64,000 nt of DNA from Flagellimonas eckloniae (lineage in GTDB: Bacteria > Bacteroidota > Bacteroidia > Flavobacteriales > Flavobacteriaceae): assembly GCF_001413955.1 (NCBI RefSeq), contig NZ_LCTZ01000002.1, forward strand, positions 1,846,501 to 1,910,500, read 5' to 3'. The notes under the pieces were generated by a model that had not been told where the DNA came from, ran no database searches, and was given only the letters and a program-made list of their open reading frames with translations. A program made the translations under genes and the position numbers. Shown in pieces: positions 54,176-62,196 of the stretch. The stretch's first letter is position 1, and every line of letters begins with the position of its first letter.

Positions 54176-55219
54176 TTAAGCATCTTTATTCGCCAATTGT
54201 CCACATGCGGCATCTATGTCTTTTCCTCTGGAACGCCTCACGGTGACCGTTATTCCGTTTTTCTCCAAGATATTTTTATACATGTCAACTGCTGTATTGG
54301 ATGCCTGTTGAAATTCACCATCATCAATGGGATTATACTCTATTATATTAACTTTTGATGGAGCAAACTTGCAAAACTTGACCAATGCATCAACTGCTTC
54401 CCGAGTGTCATTTATTCCTTCCCATACCACATATTCATAGGTAATCCTGTTTTTAGTCTTGCTGTACCAATATTCCAATGCCTCCCTTAAATCTTTTAAG
54501 GGAAATGTTGAATTAAATGGCATTATGGATGTTCTTACCTCATCAATTGCTGAATGTAGTGAAACTGCCAACCCAAATTTCACCTCTTCATCAGCCATCT
54601 TTTTAATCATTTTAGGGACTCCAGACGTGGAAACCACAATTCTCTTGGGAGACATCCCCAATCCTTCTGGTGACGTAATCTTATCAATCGCTTTTAGCAC
54701 ATTGTTGTAGTTCATTAAAGGCTCTCCCATCCCCATAAAAACAATATTGCTAAGAGGTCTATCAAAATACAATCGGCTTTCATTGTCAATTGCGACCACC
54801 TGATCATAAATTTCATCCGGATTTAAATTCCGCATTCGTTTTAACCTTGAGGTGGCACAAAATTTACAATCCAAACTACAACCAACTTGGCTAGATACAC
54901 AGGCTGTGGTCCTTGATGCTGTTGGAATCAAAACAGATTCAACTACCAATCCATCATGAAGTCTTACGGCATTTTTAATTGTACCGTCACTACTACGCTG
55001 CATTTGGTCCACTTTAATGTGGTTAATCACAAAGTTATCCTCCAACATGTTTCGGGTTTCTTTGGAAAGATTGGTCATAACATCAAAAGAATATGCGGAT
55101 TTCTGCCACAACCATTCGTACACCTGATTCCCTCTAAAGGCTTTATCCTTCTGCTCTACAAAAAAATTGCGCAGTTGCTCTTTGGTAAGTGCTCTTATGT
55201 CCTTTTTTTTGATTTCCAC
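54176..55219 (-). CDS. rlmN: 23S rRNA/tRNA adenine C2-methyltransferase RlmN
   Basis: This 347-residue radical-SAM methyltransferase has the cluster motif CSLDCKFC (C-x3-C-x2-C) inside ACVSSQVGCSLDCKFCAT. It also has the C-terminal Cys needed for the methylene intermediate (GKDIDAACGQL), NIVFMGMGEPLMNYNNV, and RIVVSTSGVP. It methylates A2503 of 23S rRNA and A37 of some tRNAs. A terminator separates it from queA. Confidence 0.96.
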   Translation of the reverse strand: MEIKKKDIRALTKEQLRNFFVEQKDKAFRGNQVYEWLWQKSAYSFDVMTNLSKETRNMLEDNFVINHIKVDQMQRSSDGTIKNAVRLHDGLVVESVLIPTASRTTACVSSQVGCSLDCKFCATSRLKRMRNLNPDEIYDQVVAIDNESRLYFDRPLSNIVFMGMGEPLMNYNNVLKAIDKITSPEGLGMSPKRIVVSTSGVPKMIKKMADEEVKFGLAVSLHSAIDEVRTSIMPFNSTFPLKDLREALEYWYSKTKNRITYEYVVWEGINDTREAVDALVKFCKFAPSKVNIIEYNPIDDGEFQQASNTAVDMYKNILEKNGITVTVRRSRGKDIDAACGQLANKDA

Positions 55220-55236
55220 AAGCTAAAGATAGTCAA

Positions 55237-55275
55237 GAAAAAATCCCGCTGATTTAATTCATTAATCAGCGGGAT
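55237..55275 (-). terminator. Intrinsic terminator of queA
   Basis: Perfect 12-bp stem ATCCCGCTGATT/AATCAGCGGGAT (55243-55254 with 55264-55275). On the minus strand it is followed by TTTTTCTTG. It lies 26 bp beyond the queA stop. Confidence 0.9.
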
Positions 55276-55300
55276 CTAGTATTGTTTAAATGTTTCTGTT

Positions 55301-56350
55301 TTAGATAATCAACATAGCATCTCCGTAGGAATAAAAACGATAACCCTCCAAAATAGCTTGTTTATAAGCTTTTTTCATCAAATCATGCCCCATAAATGCC
55401 GACACCATCATCAAAAGGGTAGATTTTGGTAAATGAAAATTTGTTATCATGCAATTGGCAATGCTAAAATCATAGGGAGGGAAAATAAATTTGTTTGTCC
55501 ATCCTTCAAACGTATTCAACGTATGTCCAGATGAAACTGCACTTTCAAGTCCTCTCATCACGGTTGTTCCTACAGCACAGATTTTCTTTTTTTCCTTTTG
55601 GGCATTGTTTACAACCTCGGTAGCTTTTTCATCAATCACCAATTCTTCGCTATCCATTTTGTGTTTGGACAAATCTTCAACTTCAACTGGGTTAAAAGTA
55701 CCTAAACCAACATGTAGGGTTACCTCTGCAAAATCGACACCTTTTATTTCCAATCGCTTTAACAAGTGTTTTGAAAAATGTAAACCAGCTGTTGGAGCCG
55801 CCACAGCGCCTTCGTACTTGGCGTATATGGTTTGATACCGTTCTTCATCTTCTGGTTCTACACCTCGCTTAATATATTTTGGCAATGGTGTTTCGCCCAA
55901 TTCTCTTAGTTTTCTTCTAAAATCAATATAGGAACCATCATATAGAAAGCGTAATGTTCTACCTCTAGAAGTTGTATTATCTATGACCTCAGCAACCACA
56001 CTCTCATCATCACCAAAATAAAGCTTGTTCCCTATCCTTATTTTTCTTGCTGGATCTACCAATACATCCCAAAGACGTTGTTCTTGGTTTAGCTCGCGCA
56101 ACAGAAAAACTTCAATTCTAGCACCGGTCTTTTCTTTATTTCCAAAGAGTCTCGCTGGAAAAACCTTGGTATTGTTCAAGACCATTACATCTCCTTCATC
56201 AAAATAATTGATTAAGTCCTTGAACATTTTATGCTCAATTTTTCCTGTATCCTTGTGAATTACCATTAGTTTGGATTCATCCCGATTTTCCGCTGGATAT
56301 TCTGCCAATAATTCAGTGGGCAATTCAAAATTGAAGTTTGATAATTTCAT
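55301..56350 (-). CDS. queA: S-adenosylmethionine:tRNA ribosyltransferase-isomerase
   Basis: This 349-residue enzyme forms epoxyqueuosine in tRNA. Family marks: [25 protein letters not shown] at the start, [41 protein letters not shown] segment [26 protein letters not shown], and [21 protein letters not shown] full Bacteroidota-type promoter lies just upstream. Confidence 0.96.
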   Translation of the reverse strand: MKLSNFNFELPTELLAEYPAENRDESKLMVIHKDTGKIEHKMFKDLINYFDEGDVMVLNNTKVFPARLFGNKEKTGARIEVFLLRELNQEQRLWDVLVDPARKIRIGNKLYFGDDESVVAEVIDNTTSRGRTLRFLYDGSYIDFRRKLRELGETPLPKYIKRGVEPEDEERYQTIYAKYEGAVAAPTAGLHFSKHLLKRLEIKGVDFAEVTLHVGLGTFNPVEVEDLSKHKMDSEELVIDEKATEVVNNAQKEKKKICAVGTTVMRGLESAVSSGHTLNTFEGWTNKFIFPPYDFSIANCMITNFHLPKSTLLMMVSAFMGHDLMKKAYKQAILEGYRFYSYGDAMLII

Positions 56351-56380
56351 GTGACTTGTTTAGGTTTTTTTCAAAGATGG

Positions 56381-56412
56381 CAAATATACAATCTTGACAT
56401 AGGGGATGTCAA
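56381..56412 (-). promoter_or_regulatory. Promoter of queA
   Basis: The minus strand has TTG (56412-56410), a 21-base spacer, then TATATTTG (56388-56381), as in the Bacteroidota consensus TTG-N19-21-TAnnTTTG. The -7 box ends 30 bp before the queA ATG. Confidence 0.65.
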
Positions 56413-56413
56413 G
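56393..56413. promoter_or_regulatory. Hairpin or dyad over the queA -33 box
   Basis: CTTGACAT pairs with ATGTCAAG around a 5-base loop, after aroA and overlapping the -33 TTG of queA. It could end aroA transcription or be an operator; the sequence does not decide. The T-run is weak. Confidence 0.4.
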
Positions 56414-56435
56414 TAATTTGGTGATTAAATGTTAA

Positions 56436-57665
56436 TTAGACTTCCTCAGCAGAAAAACCCAATGTTCTAAGGTCTTTCCAAAAATCTGGATATGATTTGG
56501 AAACTACCCCAGCATCATTGATGAATACATCTGTCTTGATTCCCAAAGGACCAAAGGCCATGCCCATTCTATGATCATTGTAGGTATCAATTTCGACTCT
56601 GGAAGTAATTCTATCACAAGGCAGTAAAGTCAAGCTTTCCGAATCAATATCAACTTTTCCACCCAATTTTGATAGTTCTGTTTTTAGGGCTGCTAAACGA
56701 TCGGTCTCTTTTATAGGTAGTGTATGCAATCCGGTAAGATGACAGCCAATGCCCAACCCTAGGCAGGTCACTGAAATTGTCTGTGCAATGTCCGGAGCAT
56801 TGGAAAGGTCATAATTTACGGTTGATAATTTGCACTCTGCTGTTTTGGCTATTACAATTTGATTGTCTGAAAACGATGTCTCCACGCCAAAATCCTTATA
56901 GATTTCTGCCAGAACGCTATCGCCCTGCAATGAATCCTTTTTATAAGCGGATAGTTGAATCTCTGTACCTACTTCACACAATGCTGCTATACTGAAGAAA
57001 TAACTTGCTGAACTCCAATCTGATTCCACTATCAAGGTAGTGTCTTCAACCTTGTTTTTTGGATTGACATTTATCGTGTTCCCGTTAAAAGAAGCATCCA
57101 CACCGATTTGTTTTAGCAGTGCCAAGGTCATTTTTATATATGGAACCGAGGTTATTTTTCCGATAAGTTCCAATTCAAGTCCGTTTTCTAAACTTGGGGC
57201 AATCAACAAAAGAGCGGAAATGTATTGACTGCTTATGTTGGCCGGTAGCGAGACCTTATTTTGTTCTAATTTTTTCCCTGTTATTTTAATTGGTGGATAA
57301 CCTTCTTTATTCTCATATTTAATTTCTGCTCCTAGTTCACGGAGCGCCTCCACAAGTACTTTAATGGGGCGTTCTTTCATTCGTTTAGAACCTGTTAAAA
57401 CAACTTCTTTTTCTTCTTGGGAGGCGAAATATGCTGTTAAAAAACGCATTGCCGTTCCTGCATGATGAATATCCACAACCCCAGTCGATTTTTCCAATCC
57501 TTTTTGCATTACCTCTCCGTCATCGGAATTGGAAAGATTCTCAATTTTTATATTTGGAAAAAGCGCTTGAAGCAATAATGAACGGTTGGTTTCGCTCTTA
57601 GAACCCGTAATCTGTATTGCCTTGTTTATTTTCTTCCTTTGCGGATACGAAAGTTGTAGTTTCAA
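56436..57665 (-). CDS. aroA: 3-phosphoshikimate 1-carboxyvinyltransferase (EPSP synthase)
   Basis: This 409-residue enzyme of the shikimate pathway is recognisable by KAIQITGSKSETNRSLLLQALF, HAGTAMRFLTAYF (canonical GTAMRPL has Pro where this has Phe), KETDRLAALKTEL, and NDHRMGMAFGPLG with the catalytic His and Arg. The N-terminal start is normal for Bacteroidota forms, which are shorter than the 427-residue E. coli type. Confidence 0.95.
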   Translation of the reverse strand: MKLQLSYPQRKKINKAIQITGSKSETNRSLLLQALFPNIKIENLSNSDDGEVMQKGLEKSTGVVDIHHAGTAMRFLTAYFASQEEKEVVLTGSKRMKERPIKVLVEALRELGAEIKYENKEGYPPIKITGKKLEQNKVSLPANISSQYISALLLIAPSLENGLELELIGKITSVPYIKMTLALLKQIGVDASFNGNTINVNPKNKVEDTTLIVESDWSSASYFFSIAALCEVGTEIQLSAYKKDSLQGDSVLAEIYKDFGVETSFSDNQIVIAKTAECKLSTVNYDLSNAPDIAQTISVTCLGLGIGCHLTGLHTLPIKETDRLAALKTELSKLGGKVDIDSESLTLLPCDRITSRVEIDTYNDHRMGMAFGPLGIKTDVFINDAGVVSKSYPDFWKDLRTLGFSAEEV

Positions 57666-57689
57666 ATGTTAGATTCTTTTGTTGATTTG

Positions 57690-57731
57690 AACAAAAAATA
57701 AAAGCTCAAATATAACCTTATTTGAGCTTTT
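57690..57731 (-). terminator. Terminator of the MazG-like gene
   Basis: Perfect 13-bp stem AAAAGCTCAAATA/TATTTGAGCTTTT (57700-57712 with 57719-57731), followed on the minus strand by TATTTTTTG. It overlaps the last codons of the gene. A TATATTTG on the minus strand inside it is probably not a promoter. Confidence 0.85.
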
Positions 57732-58044
57732 CGTTGTTCTGATGACGGTCATGATCCCGCTTGGTTTTCAAATCTAACTTTTTGTCGAATGCTTGTTGTA
57801 AATCTATTCCTGTCTGATTGGCCAAACAGAGTACCACAAAGAGTACATCTGCCAATTCTTCACCTAAATCCTTGGTTTTATCCGATTCTTTTTCGCTTTG
57901 TTCTCCGTAGCGTCTAGCAATTATTCTGGCCACCTCACCCACTTCTTCAGTAAGTTGTGCCATATTGGTAAGTTCGTTAAAGTAGCGAACTCCATGATTT
58001 TTAATCCAATCATCAACAGCTTTTTGGGCGTTTTCTATGTTCAT
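57718..58044 (-). CDS. MazG-like nucleotide pyrophosphohydrolase
   Basis: This 108-residue all-alpha NTP pyrophosphatase has the EExxE-type metal-binding pair in LTEEVGEVARII (about 29-40) and GEELADVLFVVLCLAN (about 62-77). It should hydrolyse nucleoside triphosphates to monophosphates, perhaps as a house-cleaning enzyme. It is a single-domain form, half of full-length MazG. Confidence 0.85.
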   Translation of the reverse strand: MNIENAQKAVDDWIKNHGVRYFNELTNMAQLTEEVGEVARIIARRYGEQSEKESDKTKDLGEELADVLFVVLCLANQTGIDLQQAFDKKLDLKTKRDHDRHQNNEKLK

Positions 58045-58084
58045 ATCAACAAGATTAGCAAAAAAAAACGAAATGTTCCAAACC

Positions 58085-60055
58085 TTAGATTTTTTCCAAA
58101 ACGATTAAACTTTGCTTTTGAACATCAACCGCTTTTGCAAAAAACGTTTTAACAAGAGTATAGGCTTCACTGGTATATTGTGGTGCATTTAACTTTAAAT
58201 CGAAGAAAACACTAACAACCCCATTACTTTCTGAACACTTAAACCTTAAAAGACCAGAATCCTGGGGAAGTGCCAAATTCAATGCTTCGGGCAAATCCTT
58301 CACTTTGTAATTCTCCGGAATTTTTATAGACGCCGCATACCCATAATTTCTTTGATACCCAAAATCTATTGGAAAATGCCGCTCCTCGGAAACAAAGGGG
58401 TTAGTCTTGAAAAAATGAATTAAAAATGGGTTGAAGTATATCGTTTTGGACTGTTCCAAATCTTCTATTTCAAATTGAAATCTTTGCGAAAGCAAGCTCT
58501 TTTCAGGGTTATCTGCCTTTATCTCATGTGATATTATCCGAATATTTTCTTCGTTGTCGTTTTCAATTTCATCCAGAAAATCCTCATCGGACATTGAATT
58601 TATTTTCCTTTTTTGAAAAACACTTTCATATCCTCTACTGATATCATCAAAAATCCCAACGGCTTTCTGGTGTTCAAAATCTAAGGTAATTTGGGCCCTT
58701 ACAATTCTCTTGCTTTGATGCGATGGCTTAATTTCGTACCAATAACTTTCATTTTTGAAATCCATTACCCTTCCAATATAATTTAGACAACGATAGGAGA
58801 TTATTCCAAATGGAATTTCATCGTCCACGGCGTCCAATAGGTAGGTCTTACCTCTAATTTCTGCTTTTGCAATCAAATAATTAAAGTCATTCATTACAGG
58901 ATGTTGTTGCTTAGGCAATCCAAATCCTCGTGTGGCCAGTAGCATCATATCCACCTTGATATCTGCGGCGTTAAGTAAATTGATCAATGTAATGTTAATC
59001 TCCGCTGCATTGCCAATCTTTTCCGAAAATGCCTGCTTCACCCTATTATTTCTCCACAAACCATATTCCTCATTCCACGTATAATGTTTTTGCACAAAAG
59101 CGAAAATATTTTTGGCCCTGGTGATTTCGTCTCCTTTGGTCAATAAATTTTCTGGGACATGATTTTCAAAAAAATTCTTTTTTCGAAGCTGTGTCCCAAT
59201 ATCCTTATCGGTTCTAAATTCCTTATCCACATCCTTCCATGATTTGGTGTATTTATCAATTTTACCGTCGAACCCTCTATACTCGGACATTTCAAATTCC
59301 AATTGTGATATATAATTGTCTTTGGCAAGCATAAACTGTTCATCTTCAGGGAAGGCAGGAATATCGTTCATAGCATATTTAAGCACTTCGCAATCCGCAT
59401 TATTGTTGGATGACGGAATACTAAAGCAATTTCTTTTGATGTCAGCTTCATTGACATCTAGTTCAAACTCACCATTCAAGGAGCGGTTGTATACGTAATT
59501 TCCAGGGATTTCCGCATTGTATTCCGAATAGACTTTGGGAATATCCGATTGGAACTCCCATCCTGTAAGATTGAAGAAAAATGGGGATTCAATTTCATAA
59601 GTATACTCCAGTACAGATCCCACTTTAATATTTGGAAATGTGAACCGTTTGGCAGACCACCTGTCTGAAAGATCTACATCAAAAACATTTTCTTTTCCCA
59701 GTCCCACCTTTACTCCATCGTTATATGTAAAAGCTCTAATTTTTTCAATCTTCTCGGTCCTCTTATCAGTATGATAATAGGGCATTTGAATGGTTGCATG
59801 GTCAAAACCTTCTTTCTTTAATATCTTGATTATGCCGTGATATTGAGTAATCAGCTTAACGTAATTCTTCCGCACCTCAAAAAAGTTTTTCCCTTTTTCA
59901 TAGAGATATACTGCGCCTGCAGTGGTGTCCTTTTCGTATTTGGTGAAATTTTTATGGGTATTTGAGAGTTCGCCAAACGTAAAATCCTGTTGTGCTGATA
60001 AACTAATTGAGAAAAAGGACAGAATTATAAAAATGTTCTGTTTAATCAAGGTCAT
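58085..60055 (-). CDS. DUF3857/transglutaminase-like protein, third of the trio, active site lost
   Basis: The start at 60055 (MTLIKQNIFIILSFFSISLSAQQ) gives a clean signal peptide and 656 residues; a longer frame to 60109 adds 18 residues. An N-terminal DUF3857 domain (about 60-250) precedes a transglutaminase-like domain. The Cys-bearing motif GDCKG of the first paralogue reads GNAAE here, so the catalytic Cys is replaced by Ala. The His in GNHAI is Asn (DFNYLI), while the LLDAV Asp remains. It is probably a periplasmic binding or scaffold protein. Function is unknown. Confidence 0.75.
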   Translation of the reverse strand: MTLIKQNIFIILSFFSISLSAQQDFTFGELSNTHKNFTKYEKDTTAGAVYLYEKGKNFFEVRKNYVKLITQYHGIIKILKKEGFDHATIQMPYYHTDKRTEKIEKIRAFTYNDGVKVGLGKENVFDVDLSDRWSAKRFTFPNIKVGSVLEYTYEIESPFFFNLTGWEFQSDIPKVYSEYNAEIPGNYVYNRSLNGEFELDVNEADIKRNCFSIPSSNNNADCEVLKYAMNDIPAFPEDEQFMLAKDNYISQLEFEMSEYRGFDGKIDKYTKSWKDVDKEFRTDKDIGTQLRKKNFFENHVPENLLTKGDEITRAKNIFAFVQKHYTWNEEYGLWRNNRVKQAFSEKIGNAAEINITLINLLNAADIKVDMMLLATRGFGLPKQQHPVMNDFNYLIAKAEIRGKTYLLDAVDDEIPFGIISYRCLNYIGRVMDFKNESYWYEIKPSHQSKRIVRAQITLDFEHQKAVGIFDDISRGYESVFQKRKINSMSDEDFLDEIENDNEENIRIISHEIKADNPEKSLLSQRFQFEIEDLEQSKTIYFNPFLIHFFKTNPFVSEERHFPIDFGYQRNYGYAASIKIPENYKVKDLPEALNLALPQDSGLLRFKCSESNGVVSVFFDLKLNAPQYTSEAYTLVKTFFAKAVDVQKQSLIVLEKI

Positions 60056-60163
60056 ATTTTTATTGACTAGTGTCGTTTTGTCTTTTAGTGAGTTTATTTT
60101 AGTACCCATTATTTATTTAGGTTTAGATCTATTACCCAATTTATCAGTTCTGAATATTCAATT

Positions 60164-62185
60164 TCAAATTCTTGATAAAACTATTTTTTCTGTTTGTTTC
60201 TCTATTGCCATTTTAAAAAACTCTTTCAATTGTAGATAATGATCTGCTCCTATAATGGCCTGGTTAATTGAAAATCTGACTGCTACTTGCAAATATTTAC
60301 CATTGGCTGCAACTGCATAACTAAACGAGCCCATTTTTTCATCCATCACAAGGTTTGTATTGTTTGGTTTTGACGTCAATTGATACCCCTCTGGTATTAA
60401 AATATTAATTTTGAATCTTTCTTGGATTGGATATACAAAGTCAATTGGATAATTTCTTTCTTCCAATTTGAATGGATTTTCAGTAGTCGCCTTATGAAAT
60501 AAGGGTTGGAAGTAAATATTATCACCTATAACATCGGCTTGCCCATCCATAGTGAAATCAAAACTCTCTATAACAGGCTTGCCCATTTCCATTTTATTTT
60601 TGAGCGTATAGTTAGAAATCTCCATACCGTTGTTTTTATTTTCAAGGTTTTCAAGATATTGCTCTTCTTCCTGAGTGGCAAAATGGTTTCTGAAAGAATA
60701 GGCATGATAGCTACTATGGGTGTTTCTGCACTTTCCGTTAATTGTTCCATTTTCATCCAAAGTAATGTTCATTACCACATCTATATCCGAAGTTTTTTGG
60801 GGAGATAGTGAAACTGTTGTAAAGGAATGGTCTTTTTTCACAAGCTTTCCAAACCAATTCAAAGCCCTCGATGGCAAAATGTTGGGCTCAGCATACTTGT
60901 TCGTTGCATCTAAAAGAATAATAGTATCATCCAATTCCACAGACGCAATTACATAGTTAAAGCCTTCCATTGTTGGAAACATTGGAACTCCATTGTCCCT
61001 AGTACTTACTAGAACCGGATTTGCCTTTAAGCCAGCATGGCTCAACATTGAAGTCAGCATTAAGTTAATATCCGCAATATTTCCAGATTTCTCTTTAAAG
61101 GCTTTTTCCACACCTTTATCAGAATAATAACCCAAGTAATCATTCCAATTCATTCGTTCTTTTACATACTGAAATATTGTAACCATCTTTTCCATATCTG
61201 TGATATGGGTATCCAAAATTGTTGCAAGGTCATCTTGATAATACCGGGAACGTTTTAGCTGCTTACCAAACCGATCACTTTCATAAATCGTTTTAACTAC
61301 TTTTGCCCATGTGGTTGTATAGTCTTCTCGAGTAGATTGTGGAAATTGAACATAGCTCAGCTCATAATTCACTGCACTCCTATAATTATCCATATGGTTT
61401 ACATAAGGCTCCTCTCTAAGAGCTGGTACATTCTCCATTACATATTCAGTTGTCGAAATTTTGTAATCAATTGATTGGGTACTATAATTAGTATTTAGCG
61501 CACCATTGTTGTCTGATCTTGTTTTAGATGTAAAACTGATTTTTCCTGGTTTGGAACCATACCTTGGATTTAACGTTAAATACCCTTTTTGAGATGGTTT
61601 AAACACAAAGTACTCAGGTGTCTCTATGGAAACTTCTTGATGCTTTATGGGGATATCGTATTGCAGGGGAATCTCATCTATTGAATAATAGAATGGTGAT
61701 TGAACAAGGTATTCATATTCAATAACGCTACCCTCCTTTACATTGGGTAATGTAAATTTTTCTTCATCATAGAACTTACTTAACTCTGTAGAGAAAATCC
61801 CAGATTTCTGTAGCTTATGTTTCTCTATTTTTCCATTTACCAGATTATATGTGAAAGCTTTAATTCCTGTCAACGATTCATGCTTGGATTCGCTATTGTA
61901 TAATTTTTGGGAAACAGTTGCATAATCAAAACCATCCTTGGAATATAGTTTTACTCTTTCATGTACTCTAGTTTCCACCACAAAACCTATATCATCTAAA
62001 TATTTAAATTTTAAATGGTACTTGCGGTATAATACAGATGCTACCGCTGATGAATCATCCTGATTTTTTTCTTCTTTGAGCTCTTCTAAAGAAACTTTTC
62101 CAAATTTAAAATTCTGTCCAAAAGTTAGGTTGGTGCAACATAAAAACAAGACTACAACAAGAGCCCGTTTAGGTGAAAAATTCAT
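60164..62185 (-). CDS. DUF3857/transglutaminase-like protein, second of the trio, active site lost
   Basis: This 673-residue secreted protein (signal peptide 1-23, NLTFGQ) has the same layout as the third copy: FKFGKVSLEELKEE at the mature start, DUF3857, a transglutaminase-like domain, and a C-terminal DUF-like beta region. GDCKG is replaced by GNIAD (Cys to Ile) and the His by Asn (GFNYVIAS), while LLDAT keeps the Asp. It starts 11 bp after the stop of the first gene, so the trio is probably one operon. Confidence 0.8.
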   Translation of the reverse strand: MNFSPKRALVVVLFLCCTNLTFGQNFKFGKVSLEELKEEKNQDDSSAVASVLYRKYHLKFKYLDDIGFVVETRVHERVKLYSKDGFDYATVSQKLYNSESKHESLTGIKAFTYNLVNGKIEKHKLQKSGIFSTELSKFYDEEKFTLPNVKEGSVIEYEYLVQSPFYYSIDEIPLQYDIPIKHQEVSIETPEYFVFKPSQKGYLTLNPRYGSKPGKISFTSKTRSDNNGALNTNYSTQSIDYKISTTEYVMENVPALREEPYVNHMDNYRSAVNYELSYVQFPQSTREDYTTTWAKVVKTIYESDRFGKQLKRSRYYQDDLATILDTHITDMEKMVTIFQYVKERMNWNDYLGYYSDKGVEKAFKEKSGNIADINLMLTSMLSHAGLKANPVLVSTRDNGVPMFPTMEGFNYVIASVELDDTIILLDATNKYAEPNILPSRALNWFGKLVKKDHSFTTVSLSPQKTSDIDVVMNITLDENGTINGKCRNTHSSYHAYSFRNHFATQEEEQYLENLENKNNGMEISNYTLKNKMEMGKPVIESFDFTMDGQADVIGDNIYFQPLFHKATTENPFKLEERNYPIDFVYPIQERFKINILIPEGYQLTSKPNNTNLVMDEKMGSFSYAVAANGKYLQVAVRFSINQAIIGADHYLQLKEFFKMAIEKQTEKIVLSRI

Positions 62186-62196
62186 TTGAATGTTTA

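Noticed and set aside
57707..57714. TATATTTG on the minus strand as a promoter
   Set aside because: It is part of the MazG-gene terminator stem, lies downstream of the aroA start region and lacks a TTG at the right distance.
60056..60109. N-terminal extension of the third DUF3857 protein
   Set aside because: Eighteen polar residues would precede a clean signal peptide that starts at the ATG at 60055.
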